Of a stretch of DNA of 64,000 nt, positions 8,475 through 14,968 are shown piece by piece (positions within the stretch are counted from its first letter, which is position 1; each line of letters begins with the position of its first letter). Source of the DNA: an uncultured Candidatus Saccharibacteria bacterium. Its GTDB lineage: Bacteria > Patescibacteria > Saccharimonadia > Saccharimonadales > UBA4665. Location: the NCBI GenBank assembly GCA_946482285.1, contig CAMLQK010000001.1, forward strand, positions 310,001 to 374,000, given 5' to 3'. The translations under genes and the position numbers were made by a program. A model generated the notes under the pieces. That model ran no database searches. It had not been told where the DNA came from and saw nothing but the letters and a program-made list of their open reading frames with translations.

Positions 8475-9275
8475 ATGCGTACCTTGCGCAATCGAGTAGT
8501 TGCTGTCGGCTTGTCGGCTGCCGTCATTGCAACGGCAGGCTGCGGTGCACAGAAGGTCAGCGATGACCGCCGCAGCGTGGTGTTCAGCGAGACTTTCGGC
8601 ACCTTCACGGTGTACGTCGACGCCGACAACCGCGCTACCGGCATGGCTATCGACACCAAGGGCGGCAACGACGATCTCGACCTTAGGGCGAGCATCGTGA
8701 AGGCCGGCCAGCTGTTCCAGCCGGAGGGAACTGGAGCCACGGAGTTCAAGAAGGACTTCAGCTGCAGCGCAGACCACAGCCCGTGCGACTTCGACATCCC
8801 CCAGACGTGGGCTTCGTTGGCGGTTGACTACGGCGTCAAGCTGCGGCTGTACCCCAGTCCGTACCGCGACACCTTCACCCGAGGCTTGCAGTGCGGCCGC
8901 GGCGGGTGCAACACCCTGGTCCAGCGCGAGTCGTTCGTCGCCAAACTCTTCCTGAACGACAAGGCCGAACTGGTGAGCCTGCGCCTGCTGGAAACCAGCA
9001 AGAACTTCCACCTGAACATCCGTCTGAACGACGGCCGCGAGGTGGATTGCATCGATCCTGAGTGCCGCATCTGGCTCAAGGACGGTACGGACCGCACGGT
9101 CATCGCCAAGGAGGACGCCGCCGGATCCCAGATGGGCTTCCAGTTCAAGGAGCCGCTCGACTGGAATTCGATGCGCGCCTCCAGCGAGGGCGGTCTGGAC
9201 GCCGAGGGCGTGAGCCGTTCCGCGCTGGTCAACAACTCCAGCGGCGTGATGGTTCTGCCGACCCCGAAGGGATGA
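8475..9275 (+). CDS. Predicted lipoprotein, GC-rich ORFan
   Basis: 266 aa from ATG 8475, chosen because GAGGGGA lies 10 nt upstream and the protein then starts with a lipobox signal: MRTLRNRV, a hydrophobic core, then ATAGC, making Cys22 the lipidated residue. The mature part is rich in Asp, Arg and Phe, with paired cysteines (CSADHSPC, CGRGGC, CIDPEC) that suggest disulfides outside the membrane. I recognise no domain. Codon third positions are mostly G/C, unlike neighbouring genes, which suggests transfer or special codon adaptation. It is coupled to a second lipoprotein. A surface role in cell contact is inferred. Confidence 0.75.
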   Translation: MRTLRNRVVAVGLSAAVIATAGCGAQKVSDDRRSVVFSETFGTFTVYVDADNRATGMAIDTKGGNDDLDLRASIVKAGQLFQPEGTGATEFKKDFSCSADHSPCDFDIPQTWASLAVDYGVKLRLYPSPYRDTFTRGLQCGRGGCNTLVQRESFVAKLFLNDKAELVSLRLLETSKNFHLNIRLNDGREVDCIDPECRIWLKDGTDRTVIAKEDAAGSQMGFQFKEPLDWNSMRASSEGGLDAEGVSRSALVNNSSGVMVLPTPKG

Positions 9276-9277
9276 TC

Positions 9278-9694
9278 ATGAACCGCAAGTTCGTGCCACT
9301 GGCCTTGGGTAGTCTGTTGGCCTTGCTGCTGACGGGATGCTCCACTGGCAGTGACTTCGTCCAGGATGGCATCGACGCAGGTGAATACGGCCGTGCCGCC
9401 ACCAAAAAGGAGATGCCAGAACTGGTCACGAAGGACGGCAAGCAGACGCTTGTGTTCCCGGACAAGTTCGGCATGAAGATCGAGCTTTCCAAAGATGGAA
9501 GGGCACGCTTGATCGCCGGCGGAACCAACGACACAACGACGGTGGCCGACGCCAACGGCAATGTATCGACCAGCACCTGCGGCGGCGGCTGCTCGTTCTC
9601 GTTCCCGGCTGGCGACAGCATCAGGCTACTCGCCTTCAAGCGCTCGGGATCACCGGAGCTCAGCGTCTACTGGACCGATCTCAAGACGTCGTAG
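9278..9694 (+). CDS. Second predicted lipoprotein, GC-rich ORFan
   Basis: 138 aa. The start at 9278 is preferred over the overlapping ATG at 9272 because GAAGGG ends at 9271 and needs a few bases of spacing. The signal is MNRKFV, a Leu-rich core, then LLTGC, so Cys18 is lipidated. The mature region has a beta-like TLVFPDKFGMKIELSKDGRARL stretch and a CGGGC motif, which resembles the paired cysteines of the upstream lipoprotein. The codon use is also GC-rich. The stop/start arrangement with the preceding gene indicates co-translation. The function is unknown. Confidence 0.72.
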   Translation: MNRKFVPLALGSLLALLLTGCSTGSDFVQDGIDAGEYGRAATKKEMPELVTKDGKQTLVFPDKFGMKIELSKDGRARLIAGGTNDTTTVADANGNVSTSTCGGGCSFSFPAGDSIRLLAFKRSGSPELSVYWTDLKTS

Positions 9695-9812
9695 CCGACG
9701 TCCCTAGCACCTCGGTGCTACCTCGAATGGCAGCAGATGGCGCCACGAAAGTTCACCTTCCGGTGGACACCATCTACTAGCGTGGTAATGGCTGCGGCCA
9801 ACCACCTTAGGC

Positions 9813-9864
9813 GGGGAGGGCTATAGAGTCATACGACTCCTCGGCATCCGCCGAAGCCCTCTCC
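9813..9864 (+). ncRNA. Three-way-junction RNA fold after the lipoprotein genes
   Basis: The outer 10-bp helix (9813-9822 with 9855-9864, one G-U pair) encloses two perfect 5-bp hairpins: GAGTC/GACTC (9826-9839) and TCGGC/GCCGA (9841-9854). No T-run follows, so it is not a classic intrinsic terminator. It may protect the 3' end of the lipoprotein message. The rest of the 9695-9939 gap shows only the tRNA-Pro promoter. Confidence 0.55.
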
Positions 9865-9908
9865 GTTAGCAACACCATTTATCACTGGAAATATAAAAAC
9901 TATTCTGG

Positions 9909-9914
9909 TATAAT
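9909..9914 (+). promoter_or_regulatory. Extended -10 promoter of tRNA-Pro
   Basis: TGG-TATAAT is an extended -10 element. It places transcription start near 9921, about 19 nt before the tRNA. Confidence 0.6.
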
Positions 9915-9939
9915 CGGTATCGTTAACCCATTTGGATAA

Positions 9940-10016
9940 CGGGGATTGGCGCAGTTGGCTAGCGCGCGCGGTTTGGGACCGCGAGGTCGAAGGTTCGAGT
10001 CCTTTATCCCCGACCA
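9940..10016 (+). tRNA. tRNA-Pro (anticodon TGG)
   Basis: 77 nt with encoded CCA. The acceptor helix is CGGGGAT/ATCCCCG, and the C1 start is typical of tRNA-Pro. The anticodon stem CGCGG/CCGCG closes loop TTTGGGA with anticodon TGG. The T-arm has GGTTCGAGTCC. It is followed by a terminator and then by a second copy of its own last 22 nt at 10119-10140. Confidence 0.95.
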
Positions 10017-10051
10017 AGAAAAAACGATCGCAAACGCGGTCGTTTTTTCTT
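10017..10051 (+). terminator. Intrinsic terminator of tRNA-Pro
   Basis: AAAAAACGATCGC pairs with GCGGTCGTTTTTT around a short AAAC loop and ends in a T-run directly after the CCA end of the tRNA. Confidence 0.8.
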
Positions 10052-10060
10052 GTTTTTTGC

Positions 10061-10140
10061 AACAGAGGACGAGAATGAATCAGCGAAATATGCTGGGAAC
10101 ATATTTCTTCTAACGGAATCGAGTCCTTTATCCCCGACCA
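10061..10140 (+). repeat. tRNA tail-duplication unit A (behind tRNA-Pro)
   Basis: A Shine-Dalgarno-like GAGGA and ATG 10075 open a 12-codon micro-ORF (MNQRNMLGTYFF, stop at 10111-10113). It overlaps hairpin GAAATATG/CATATTTC (10085-10092/10100-10107). Then CTTCTAAC leads into a perfect 22-nt copy (10119-10140) of tRNA-Pro positions 9995-10016, from the T-loop to CCA. The same layout with different stem bases follows tRNA-Arg(CCG) and tRNA-Arg(TCG). Confidence 0.75.
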
Positions 10141-10142
10141 AA

Positions 10143-10177
10143 GAAAAGAACTTGGCGTTTGCCAAGCTCTTTTCTTC
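10143..10177 (+). terminator. Terminator after tail-duplication unit A
   Basis: GAAAAGA-CTTGGC pairs with GCCAAG-TCTTTTC around a GTTT loop and ends T-rich. It suggests that the tail copy lies within a transcript that has its own 3' end. Confidence 0.65.
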
Positions 10178-10305
10178 GTTATTATTGGACGGTGACGGTG
10201 CTGCCAGTGACAACTAGTGGACGTTGCAAATCAAATAAATATGTGGGTGGCAAAGAATAGCAATGATAGAGGACAGACGATAGGGGTGAGTGGAGTGGGC
10301 ACGAC

Positions 10306-10345
10306 AAGGGGTGCGGCAACCGGTAGTGGCGTTGCCGCACCCCTT
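10306..10345 (-). terminator. Rod-like 3' hairpin of the 10422-10811 gene
   Basis: A perfect 15-bp stem (AAGGGGTGCGGCAAC/GTTGCCGCACCCCTT) has a 10-nt loop. It lies about 77 bp past the stop codon of the GC-rich gene on the minus strand. There is no long T-run. The rest of 10178-10421 holds nothing recognisable. Confidence 0.55.
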
Positions 10346-10421
10346 GCTGTATGATGTGCGCGTGTGCTCGGGCGCCTGACTTCGGCGGCCGTATGCTCAG
10401 AACTTCATGCTGGCGGTGCCG

Positions 10422-10811
10422 TCAGGACTGGTCTCCCAGCAGACGGTCGACGTTCGCGGCGACGAGCTCGTCGAGCTCGCTGGTGTAGAGCTCGTGGCAC
10501 TTCGTCAGCAGCCCGACCGGAAGGGGGAGGAGATCCTTGTTCAGCGAGTAGAGCAGCTCCAGGGCGTGGACGGCCTGGTAGGCGTTCTGGGTCTCGATGT
10601 TGTCGGTGTCGGTGTCGACTTCGCAGGTGTCGTTGATGTCGTTGACCGCGGTGCGCACCATGTCGCTGGCATCGACGCCCAGGGCTTTGGAGCACCCGAC
10701 GCACATCTTGGCGAAGACACCCTCGTCGTTGATGAGCATCACGAAGCGCGTGAGCGCGGTGAGCTCCTTGCGGTCGAAGTGGTTGTCCTGCGGCTGCTCG
10801 GTGGTCGTCAC
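10422..10811 (-). CDS. GC-rich ORFan, acidic protein of unknown function
   Basis: 129 aa from GTG 10811, chosen because AGAAAGGA lies 10 nt upstream and longer frames run into a structured leader. The protein is acidic and mostly helical (TALTRFVMLINDEGVFAKM, then NAYQAVHALELLYSLNKDLL) with a CVGC pair near residue 43 that could bind metal or form a disulfide. It has no signal peptide. Third codon positions are strongly G/C. I do not recognise the family. Its about 190-nt leader is homologous to that of the unrelated gene at 12776-13456, and a 15-bp hairpin follows its stop. Confidence 0.6.
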   Translation of the reverse strand: MTTTEQPQDNHFDRKELTALTRFVMLINDEGVFAKMCVGCSKALGVDASDMVRTAVNDINDTCEVDTDTDNIETQNAYQAVHALELLYSLNKDLLPLPVGLLTKCHELYTSELDELVAANVDRLLGDQS

Positions 10812-11005
10812 TATGACGATCCTTTCTGAACATCTAGGCGATGCTGCGTAGGTGTGCCTCATACAGACCAAATCTGCATGTGTGTGATGTCGTATCACGC
10901 AAGATGAACTAGAAGCACACGGCCCACTCTGTGTACTTGTAGCTCATCTTGCTTGCTATTCTTTGCTAAGGTGCTTCGGAGCTACTGCCATACAGTGCTC
11001 AACAA
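10812..11005 (-). ncRNA. Multi-helix leader RNA, copy 1
   Basis: This is the 5' UTR of the 10422-10811 gene. In + coordinates the helices are P1 10979-11000 (GAGC/GCTC), P3 10899-10952 (long rod, GCAAGATGA/TCATCTTGC outside), P4 10884-10898 (GTGAT/ATCAC), P5 10860-10880 (8 bp) and P6 10836-10859, followed by AGATG and the ribosome site AGAAAGGA. Conserved single-stranded blocks shared with copy 2 (13457-13633) include TGTTGAGC, GCTCC, ACCTT and ATACG...ACACAC. Stem bases differ but still pair. The rest of the gap up to 11210 holds the promoter and a possible 8-bp-stem hairpin at 11113-11170. Confidence 0.72.
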
Positions 11006-11011
11006 AACATT

Positions 11012-11020
11012 TATATACCA
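11012..11020 (-). promoter_or_regulatory. Extended -10 of leader RNA copy 1
   Basis: Read on the minus strand this is TGG-TATATA. It places the transcript start near 11005 and gives a leader of about 194 nt. Confidence 0.5.
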
Positions 11021-11210
11021 TATCATCCTATGGTGTTTTGCGCAATATGATGTTACGGTTGTGTGTCCGAGCCCTATAGGGTCGCGTAGCGTGAGCATTG
11101 CCGGGCTGCATGGTGAGGCGACAGGCAGATGATGGTGGTTTCCAAATGAAGGAGCCGCCCGCCGCCTCACGTTTCTCTTTGCTACCTATGGTAGCGCGTG
11201 CGTGGGTGCT

Positions 11211-11567
11211 TCAGCGAAGCATGAATCCCAGGACCGTGGGTATGGTGATTACTGCCATGATCGTCAGGCCATACTTCCATTTGAAGAACACCGCCGCCGC
11301 CACGAACGCCAAGAACAGCATAGGGAAGCTGATGGCGTTGAGTAGCGGGTCGGAGGTGTTGATGGGGCGGTTGAACATGCTGGCCACGAAGATGCATATG
11401 GCGGAGTTGAGCAGCAGAATACCCATGAACAGCCAGAAGGCCTTGGTGGTTCCGCCGTGCTTGTGCCCGAACTCCGAAACATTGAACTGCGGCATCAGGT
11501 GCTGCCACCAGTGCTCTGCCGGCTTAGGCCTGTAGGGGCCTACTACGCGGAGGCGTCTCATCGCCAA
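11211..11567 (-). CDS. Small GC-rich membrane protein
   Basis: 118 aa (MAMRRLRV or, from the second ATG, MRRLRV). The N-terminal 40 residues are polar and aromatic (AEHWWQHLMPQFNVSEFGHKHGG). Three hydrophobic segments follow at about 43-62, 72-92 and 96-116, ending GFMLR. Codon use is GC-rich like the adjacent ORFans. The domain is not recognised. A TAGGATTGGC sequence occurs twice within about 50 bp upstream of the start, once directly before it. It is divergent from the NUDT9-like gene. Confidence 0.65.
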   Translation of the reverse strand: MAMRRLRVVGPYRPKPAEHWWQHLMPQFNVSEFGHKHGGTTKAFWLFMGILLLNSAICIFVASMFNRPINTSDPLLNAISFPMLFLAFVAAAVFFKWKYGLTIMAVITIPTVLGFMLR

Positions 11568-11686
11568 TCCTAACTCTGCCTGTCGGTGGCTAAAGCGGTT
11601 GCTTAGGCCAATCCTAGTATGCCAGAGTTCTTAAATTTCGTTAAGAATTAGTGCTATTTATCACGTACGGCGTGTGTCTGCCCTGG

Positions 11687-11692
11687 TATATT
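11687..11692 (+). promoter_or_regulatory. Extended -10, leaderless type
   Basis: TGG-TATATT ends 7 nt before ATG 11699, so transcription should begin at or within 1 nt of the start codon. Confidence 0.6.
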
Positions 11693-11698
11693 GGAACC

Positions 11699-12601
11699 AT
11701 GAATAAACACCATACTTTTACGGAACACTACACTCCAGAAGCTCTGGATAACTTTGCGGCTACGATTGCCCGCGGGCCATATGTGCATCCAGGCCAGAGT
11801 CTGCATGACATTATCCCCGCCGAAGCACCCATAGTTAGTAACCAATATCCCGCATTTGACGACCGCTTGTTTGCCAGTTCGTATGGCTTCAGGGTGGAGA
11901 AAGACATGGTGATCGTGCCCTCTGGCCCCTGGCAGGTTGCAAACCACCCCAACCGTGCCACCAGCAGTCCGCACCTTGACCCTGAAGTCCCATCCATGAA
12001 GCATCGCCGCATGCCGGAAGCTGTATCTGAGCGTTTGCAACGTGATGGCCACGGCCTGTTTGACCAGCATGGGCGTCCAGTTCATCCCGGCTACAAACAG
12101 CTGCTTGGTGACCCGCGGATTGGTTTGCCAACCGGCGCTGGCTTTTTCTGGCGGTATGGCGAGAACAAGACTGTCGATTCTTTTGTTTACCGCGAGACGG
12201 ATGACGAGCTTGAAATCCTACTAATCCAGCGCCGTATCGGCCGAAACTGGGCGCTTCCAGGCGGTTTTGTGGACATTGGCGAAGATGTTGCTACGGCTGC
12301 CTTTCGTGAATTGCGTGAAGAAACTCGCTTGCGCGGCGTGGATGGATCAAGTACGGTCGTCCACCAGAGCCGTCCGGTTGGACCGCGCACAACACTGAAC
12401 GCATGGACGCATAACACAGTGGTACTTATTGATGCTGATCCTGAATATATTCATGACGTACAGCCTGAAGCTGCCAGTGACGCAGTTGATGTCGGTTGGT
12501 TTAAGCTGCCCGACATCGAGAAGTTGAAGTTATCCGGGGGGCACCGCCAGTATATTGACGCCGCTCTCGGTGTGGTGGGTACCCGCAGGGCACTGGCGTA
12601 G
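11699..12601 (+). CDS. NUDT9-like ADP-ribose pyrophosphatase (Nudix)
   Basis: 300 aa from ATG 11699. The N-terminal half has the layout of NUDT9 (a VPSGPWQVANHPNRATSS region, then GHGLFDQHGRPVHPGYKQ). The core starts at DPRIGLPTGAGFFWRYGENKTVD, like the GRTG...GRG.LGRWGPN segment of ADP-ribose hydrolases. The Nudix box (about 182-204: GGFVDIGEDVATAAFRELREE) is intact except that the usual late Gly is Thr-Arg. It probably cleaves ADP-ribose to AMP and ribose-5-phosphate, clearing NAD breakdown products. A -10 box sits exactly 7 nt upstream. Confidence 0.8.
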   Translation: MNKHHTFTEHYTPEALDNFAATIARGPYVHPGQSLHDIIPAEAPIVSNQYPAFDDRLFASSYGFRVEKDMVIVPSGPWQVANHPNRATSSPHLDPEVPSMKHRRMPEAVSERLQRDGHGLFDQHGRPVHPGYKQLLGDPRIGLPTGAGFFWRYGENKTVDSFVYRETDDELEILLIQRRIGRNWALPGGFVDIGEDVATAAFRELREETRLRGVDGSSTVVHQSRPVGPRTTLNAWTHNTVVLIDADPEYIHDVQPEAASDAVDVGWFKLPDIEKLKLSGGHRQYIDAALGVVGTRRALA

Positions 12602-12671
12602 TACCTCTGTGCCGCCTGCTGCATGCAACTTCTGAATTCAAAGGGTGCGTGCAAAAGGCGGAATACAACAA

Positions 12672-12735
12672 GCAGACAGGGGTTTAGGATAAAAACACAC
12701 GGAAGCCGTGCTATCCCATGTTCCCCCATGTCTGC
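12672..12735 (-). terminator. Rod-like 3' hairpin of the 12776-13456 gene
   Basis: Nested helices share one axis: GCAGACAGGGG with CCCC-A-TGTCTGC (12672-12682/12724-12735), GGAT/ATCC (12687-12690/12713-12716) and CACGG/CCGTG (12698-12702/12706-12710). It starts 40 bp past the stop codon of the minus-strand ORFan. Confidence 0.55.
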
Positions 12736-12775
12736 CTGCTGCATCCGCTAGCATTTTCCGTGCCAGTGCGGAGTG

Positions 12776-13456
12776 TCAGGAGGGGATGCGGGGGTTGAAG
12801 TGGTCGTTGATGGCGCGGGTGAACGCGAGCGTCGGGTGGAAGTAGATGCCGGAGGAGTTGTGGCCGATCAGATCCTCGCCGTTCATTTTGAGCAGGGCGT
12901 CGTTGACCTTCCGCTGCGGTGATTCAGAGCCATGCTCCACGAGGGGGCTGGCGTGGAAGCGGTGCAGCGTGCGAGCCGGCTTGGGGGTGTTGGTGGGGAC
13001 CTCGGCCTTGTGCTTGCGCAGTCCGTTAAGAACCAGCTTCAGCAGCTGTGTATCTTTGCGGCCACTTTCGGTCTGGGCGTTCTGCGCGGCGAAGGCGCTC
13101 TCCCAGCGGCGAGTCTCGATGCGCTCGTTGTACTCGTCCATGATGGACTTCAGGAAGGCGTGCAGTGAAATGCAGCCCCACTGGTTGTCGTACTGCGTGC
13201 ACAGCGCGAACAGGATGCGGCTGGCCAGCTCGTCGTATTCGCAGCTGCCAAGGCCGCTTCCGGCGAAAAGGGTCGGCACGAAGGTGACTTCACCATTCAC
13301 GACGGACATTCCCAGGTAGTCTCCCGGGGTGCCGGCAATGCGGAACCCTTCGGGCAGCGGCTGGAAGGCGTCGAGCCTGCCATAGGTGGGATCGACGAGC
13401 TCGGAGATAACCGGACGGTGCAACGGACGGGCGAGGTGCGCGGCTGAAGCGTTCAT
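12776..13456 (-). CDS. GC-rich ORFan of unknown function
   Basis: 226 aa from ATG 13456 (MNASAAHLARPLHRPV), placed 8 nt after AGAAGGAG. Longer frames cross the structured leader. There is no signal peptide or membrane helix. Two regions stand out: a beta-like N-terminal half (FRIAGTPGDYLGMSVVNGEV) with a later QWGCISLHAFLKSIMDEY helix, and a basic linker (LRKHKAEVPTNTPKPARTLHRFH). The family is not recognised. Codon use is strongly G/C at third positions. The leader is homologous to that of the unrelated 10422-10811 gene, and a long rod follows the stop. Confidence 0.62.
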   Translation of the reverse strand: MNASAAHLARPLHRPVISELVDPTYGRLDAFQPLPEGFRIAGTPGDYLGMSVVNGEVTFVPTLFAGSGLGSCEYDELASRILFALCTQYDNQWGCISLHAFLKSIMDEYNERIETRRWESAFAAQNAQTESGRKDTQLLKLVLNGLRKHKAEVPTNTPKPARTLHRFHASPLVEHGSESPQRKVNDALLKMNGEDLIGHNSSGIYFHPTLAFTRAINDHFNPRIPS

Positions 13457-13633
13457 GAGTGAACTCCTTCTGCGGCTCATCTGGGCTGTTGCCCCCAAGC
13501 TATTGCTTGGTGTGTTTTTCCGTATGAAACCCACAAGACGAGGCCAGTACCGGCCTATATAGTAAGCGCTGGCCTCGTCTTGTGACTGTCTGCTTGTCAA
13601 GGTTCTTGGAGCCGAGAAAACCGCTCAACAAGA
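13457..13633 (-). ncRNA. Multi-helix leader RNA, copy 2
   Basis: This is the 5' UTR of the 12776-13456 gene. In + coordinates the helices are P1 13609-13626 (GAGC/GCTC), P3 13532-13584 (perfect 16-bp stem beginning CACAAGACGAGG), P4 13517-13529 (TTTC/GAAA around CGTAT), P5 13495-13510 (CCAAGC/GCTTGG) and P6 13483-13494 (GGGC/GCCC), then AGATG and AGAAGGAG. It aligns with copy 1 (10812-11005) in unpaired blocks and in helix order, with compensatory stem changes. Confidence 0.72.
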
Positions 13634-13639
13634 TACTTA

Positions 13640-13648
13640 ATTATACCA
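13640..13648 (-). promoter_or_regulatory. Extended -10 of leader RNA copy 2
   Basis: Read on the minus strand this is TGG-TATAAT, giving a start near 13633 and a 177-nt leader. The AT-rich stretch 13649-13785 shows only the upstream region of the next, divergent gene. Confidence 0.6.
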
Positions 13649-13785
13649 TAAAAGTAAAAATAGGGCAATTTTAGGGGTAGTATTAAAAAACAATTAAATG
13701 TATCCATATTAGTGTAATTTTCCATATTCAGAGTCTTTGGTGTGGGTGTACTATTGTGAAAATACTTTGACTAAAAGGAACCCCT

Positions 13786-14247
13786 ATGCAAATCCCTGAA
13801 TATGACCGGCCATCGGGTACAGTACAGAACTATCTAGATTTTATTGACAGTAACGACCCTGAAGTAGTGCTACGCGAGTATGACAATCTGAGCATGCATC
13901 GTAGAGACAGCGATAGGCATCTGCTTTTGCATGGTGCATACGAAGAAGCTGTTATCCTATATCCTATAGACAGCAAGGATGAGCCGGACTCGGCTCCACG
14001 ACTGCTCAATTATTTTGCCCAAGAGGGCAGCGGGCAGGCTGTTAACCTGACATTGATGGCCTTAAGTAATCTGGCGGCAGTCAATAGCAAGGCGGCGTCC
14101 TACGCATATACCCAGTGCATGAACCGCGGCTACATGAACGCTGACGTTGAGGAGGTGCTTGGTCTTGGCGCTGACTTGGGTATCCAGCCGTTACGGACGA
14201 CGGGGAACCTGGCATACTTGGGTGTGGCACGCAGGTTACGTGCTTGA
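13786..14247 (+). CDS. Hypothetical soluble protein
   Basis: 153 aa. The start is well supported by AAAAGGA 7 nt upstream. The protein is acidic and mostly helical; the middle (GQAVNLTLMALSNLAAVNSKAASYAYTQCMNRGYM) looks like alpha-helical repeats of the TPR/ARM kind, but no family signature is clear. It has no signal peptide. Codon use is like the bulk of the window, unlike the GC-rich genes upstream. It is divergent from copy 2 of the leader RNA. The function is unknown. Confidence 0.65.
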   Translation: MQIPEYDRPSGTVQNYLDFIDSNDPEVVLREYDNLSMHRRDSDRHLLLHGAYEEAVILYPIDSKDEPDSAPRLLNYFAQEGSGQAVNLTLMALSNLAAVNSKAASYAYTQCMNRGYMNADVEEVLGLGADLGIQPLRTTGNLAYLGVARRLRA

Positions 14248-14297
14248 CTATCTGTTGTAAAAAACTCTGGCCTACGTCTATTTCTGGCACTTAGCGG

Positions 14298-14303
14298 TAC
14301 AAT
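14298..14303 (+). promoter_or_regulatory. -10 box, leaderless type
   Basis: TACAAT ends 7 nt before ATG 14310. Confidence 0.55.
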
Positions 14304-14309
14304 AGTCTC

Positions 14310-14939
14310 ATGAACCTTGTCCTTGCCGTACTTGGCCTGCTCGCTATTCTGGCATTTGCAGAACTCTTGGCTCGCAAAACAGATATGCATGCTGAACTGA
14401 CACGTAAGTTTGTGCACATGTTTGCAGGCAGCTTCATTGCCTTTTGGCCTTTTTTCCTGAGTTGGCGCCAGATAGAGCTGCTCAGCGCCCTGGCTTTGGT
14501 AACGATCCTTATATCTATTAAATTTACAATATTCAAATCTATACACATGGTGCCCCGCCAAGCAGTGGGTGAAGTTTGTTTTGCTATGGTCATTGGCTTG
14601 CTTGCCCTTGTCAGTAGTAGTGAGTGGGTCTTTGCGGCTGCAATGCTTTGCCTGAGTATCGGCGATGGTCTGGCTGCAATTGTAGGGCTTATGTGGGGCG
14701 ATTCTAACCAGTACAAAATATTTGGCAAAGTAAAGAGTGTGGCAGGCACAGGAGCATTTTTGGCTGTTACGCTTTTGGTGATGGGCCTGTATATTGCGGT
14801 AAGCGATGACACCGCTAGCTTGACGACCCTGCTATTGGTGCCGATTTTAGCAACTATTACAGAAAATGTAGCCGTTAATGGTACCGATAATTTGGTGATG
14901 CCGATGCTAATAGCGTTAATGTTGGGCGGATCTGCCTAA
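14310..14939 (+). CDS. DGK1/SEC59/phytol-kinase-family membrane kinase
   Basis: 209 aa, about seven hydrophobic helices. The family uses CTP or similar nucleotides to phosphorylate dolichol, phytol or diacylglycerol in the membrane. Signature pieces are visible in order: LTRKFVHMFAG (about 30-40), LSIGDGLAAIVG (about 112-123), GKVKSVAGTGAF (about 131-142), and the late acidic ENVAVNGTDNLVMP (about 181-194). The substrate cannot be decided. Recycling of a polyprenol or a lipid is plausible. No ribosome-binding site is evident; a -10 box lies 7 nt upstream, so a leaderless message is likely. Confidence 0.82.
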   Translation: MNLVLAVLGLLAILAFAELLARKTDMHAELTRKFVHMFAGSFIAFWPFFLSWRQIELLSALALVTILISIKFTIFKSIHMVPRQAVGEVCFAMVIGLLALVSSSEWVFAAAMLCLSIGDGLAAIVGLMWGDSNQYKIFGKVKSVAGTGAFLAVTLLVMGLYIAVSDDTASLTTLLLVPILATITENVAVNGTDNLVMPMLIALMLGGSA

Positions 14940-14956
14940 TATAACCCGGTAAGTGG

Positions 14957-14962
14957 TATACT
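14957..14962 (+). promoter_or_regulatory. Extended -10, leaderless type
   Basis: TGG-TATACT ends 7 nt before ATG 14969. Confidence 0.6.
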
Positions 14963-14968
14963 GGGGCT

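Noticed and set aside
8397..9011. Minus-strand ORFs opposite the first lipoprotein
   Set aside because: GC-rich shadow frames with no signal; the sense frame has a lipobox and a strong ribosome site.
9995..10140. Ordinary integrative island flanked by att repeats in tRNA-Pro
   Set aside because: The repeats enclose only about 100 bp with no integrase, and the same short spacing recurs at two other tRNAs, so a large island is not supported; a minimal element remains possible.
10405..10833. Other long frames over the 10422 gene on both strands
   Set aside because: Arg/Gly-rich shadow translations with no start signal; the chosen frame has a ribosome site, a leader and a terminator in register.
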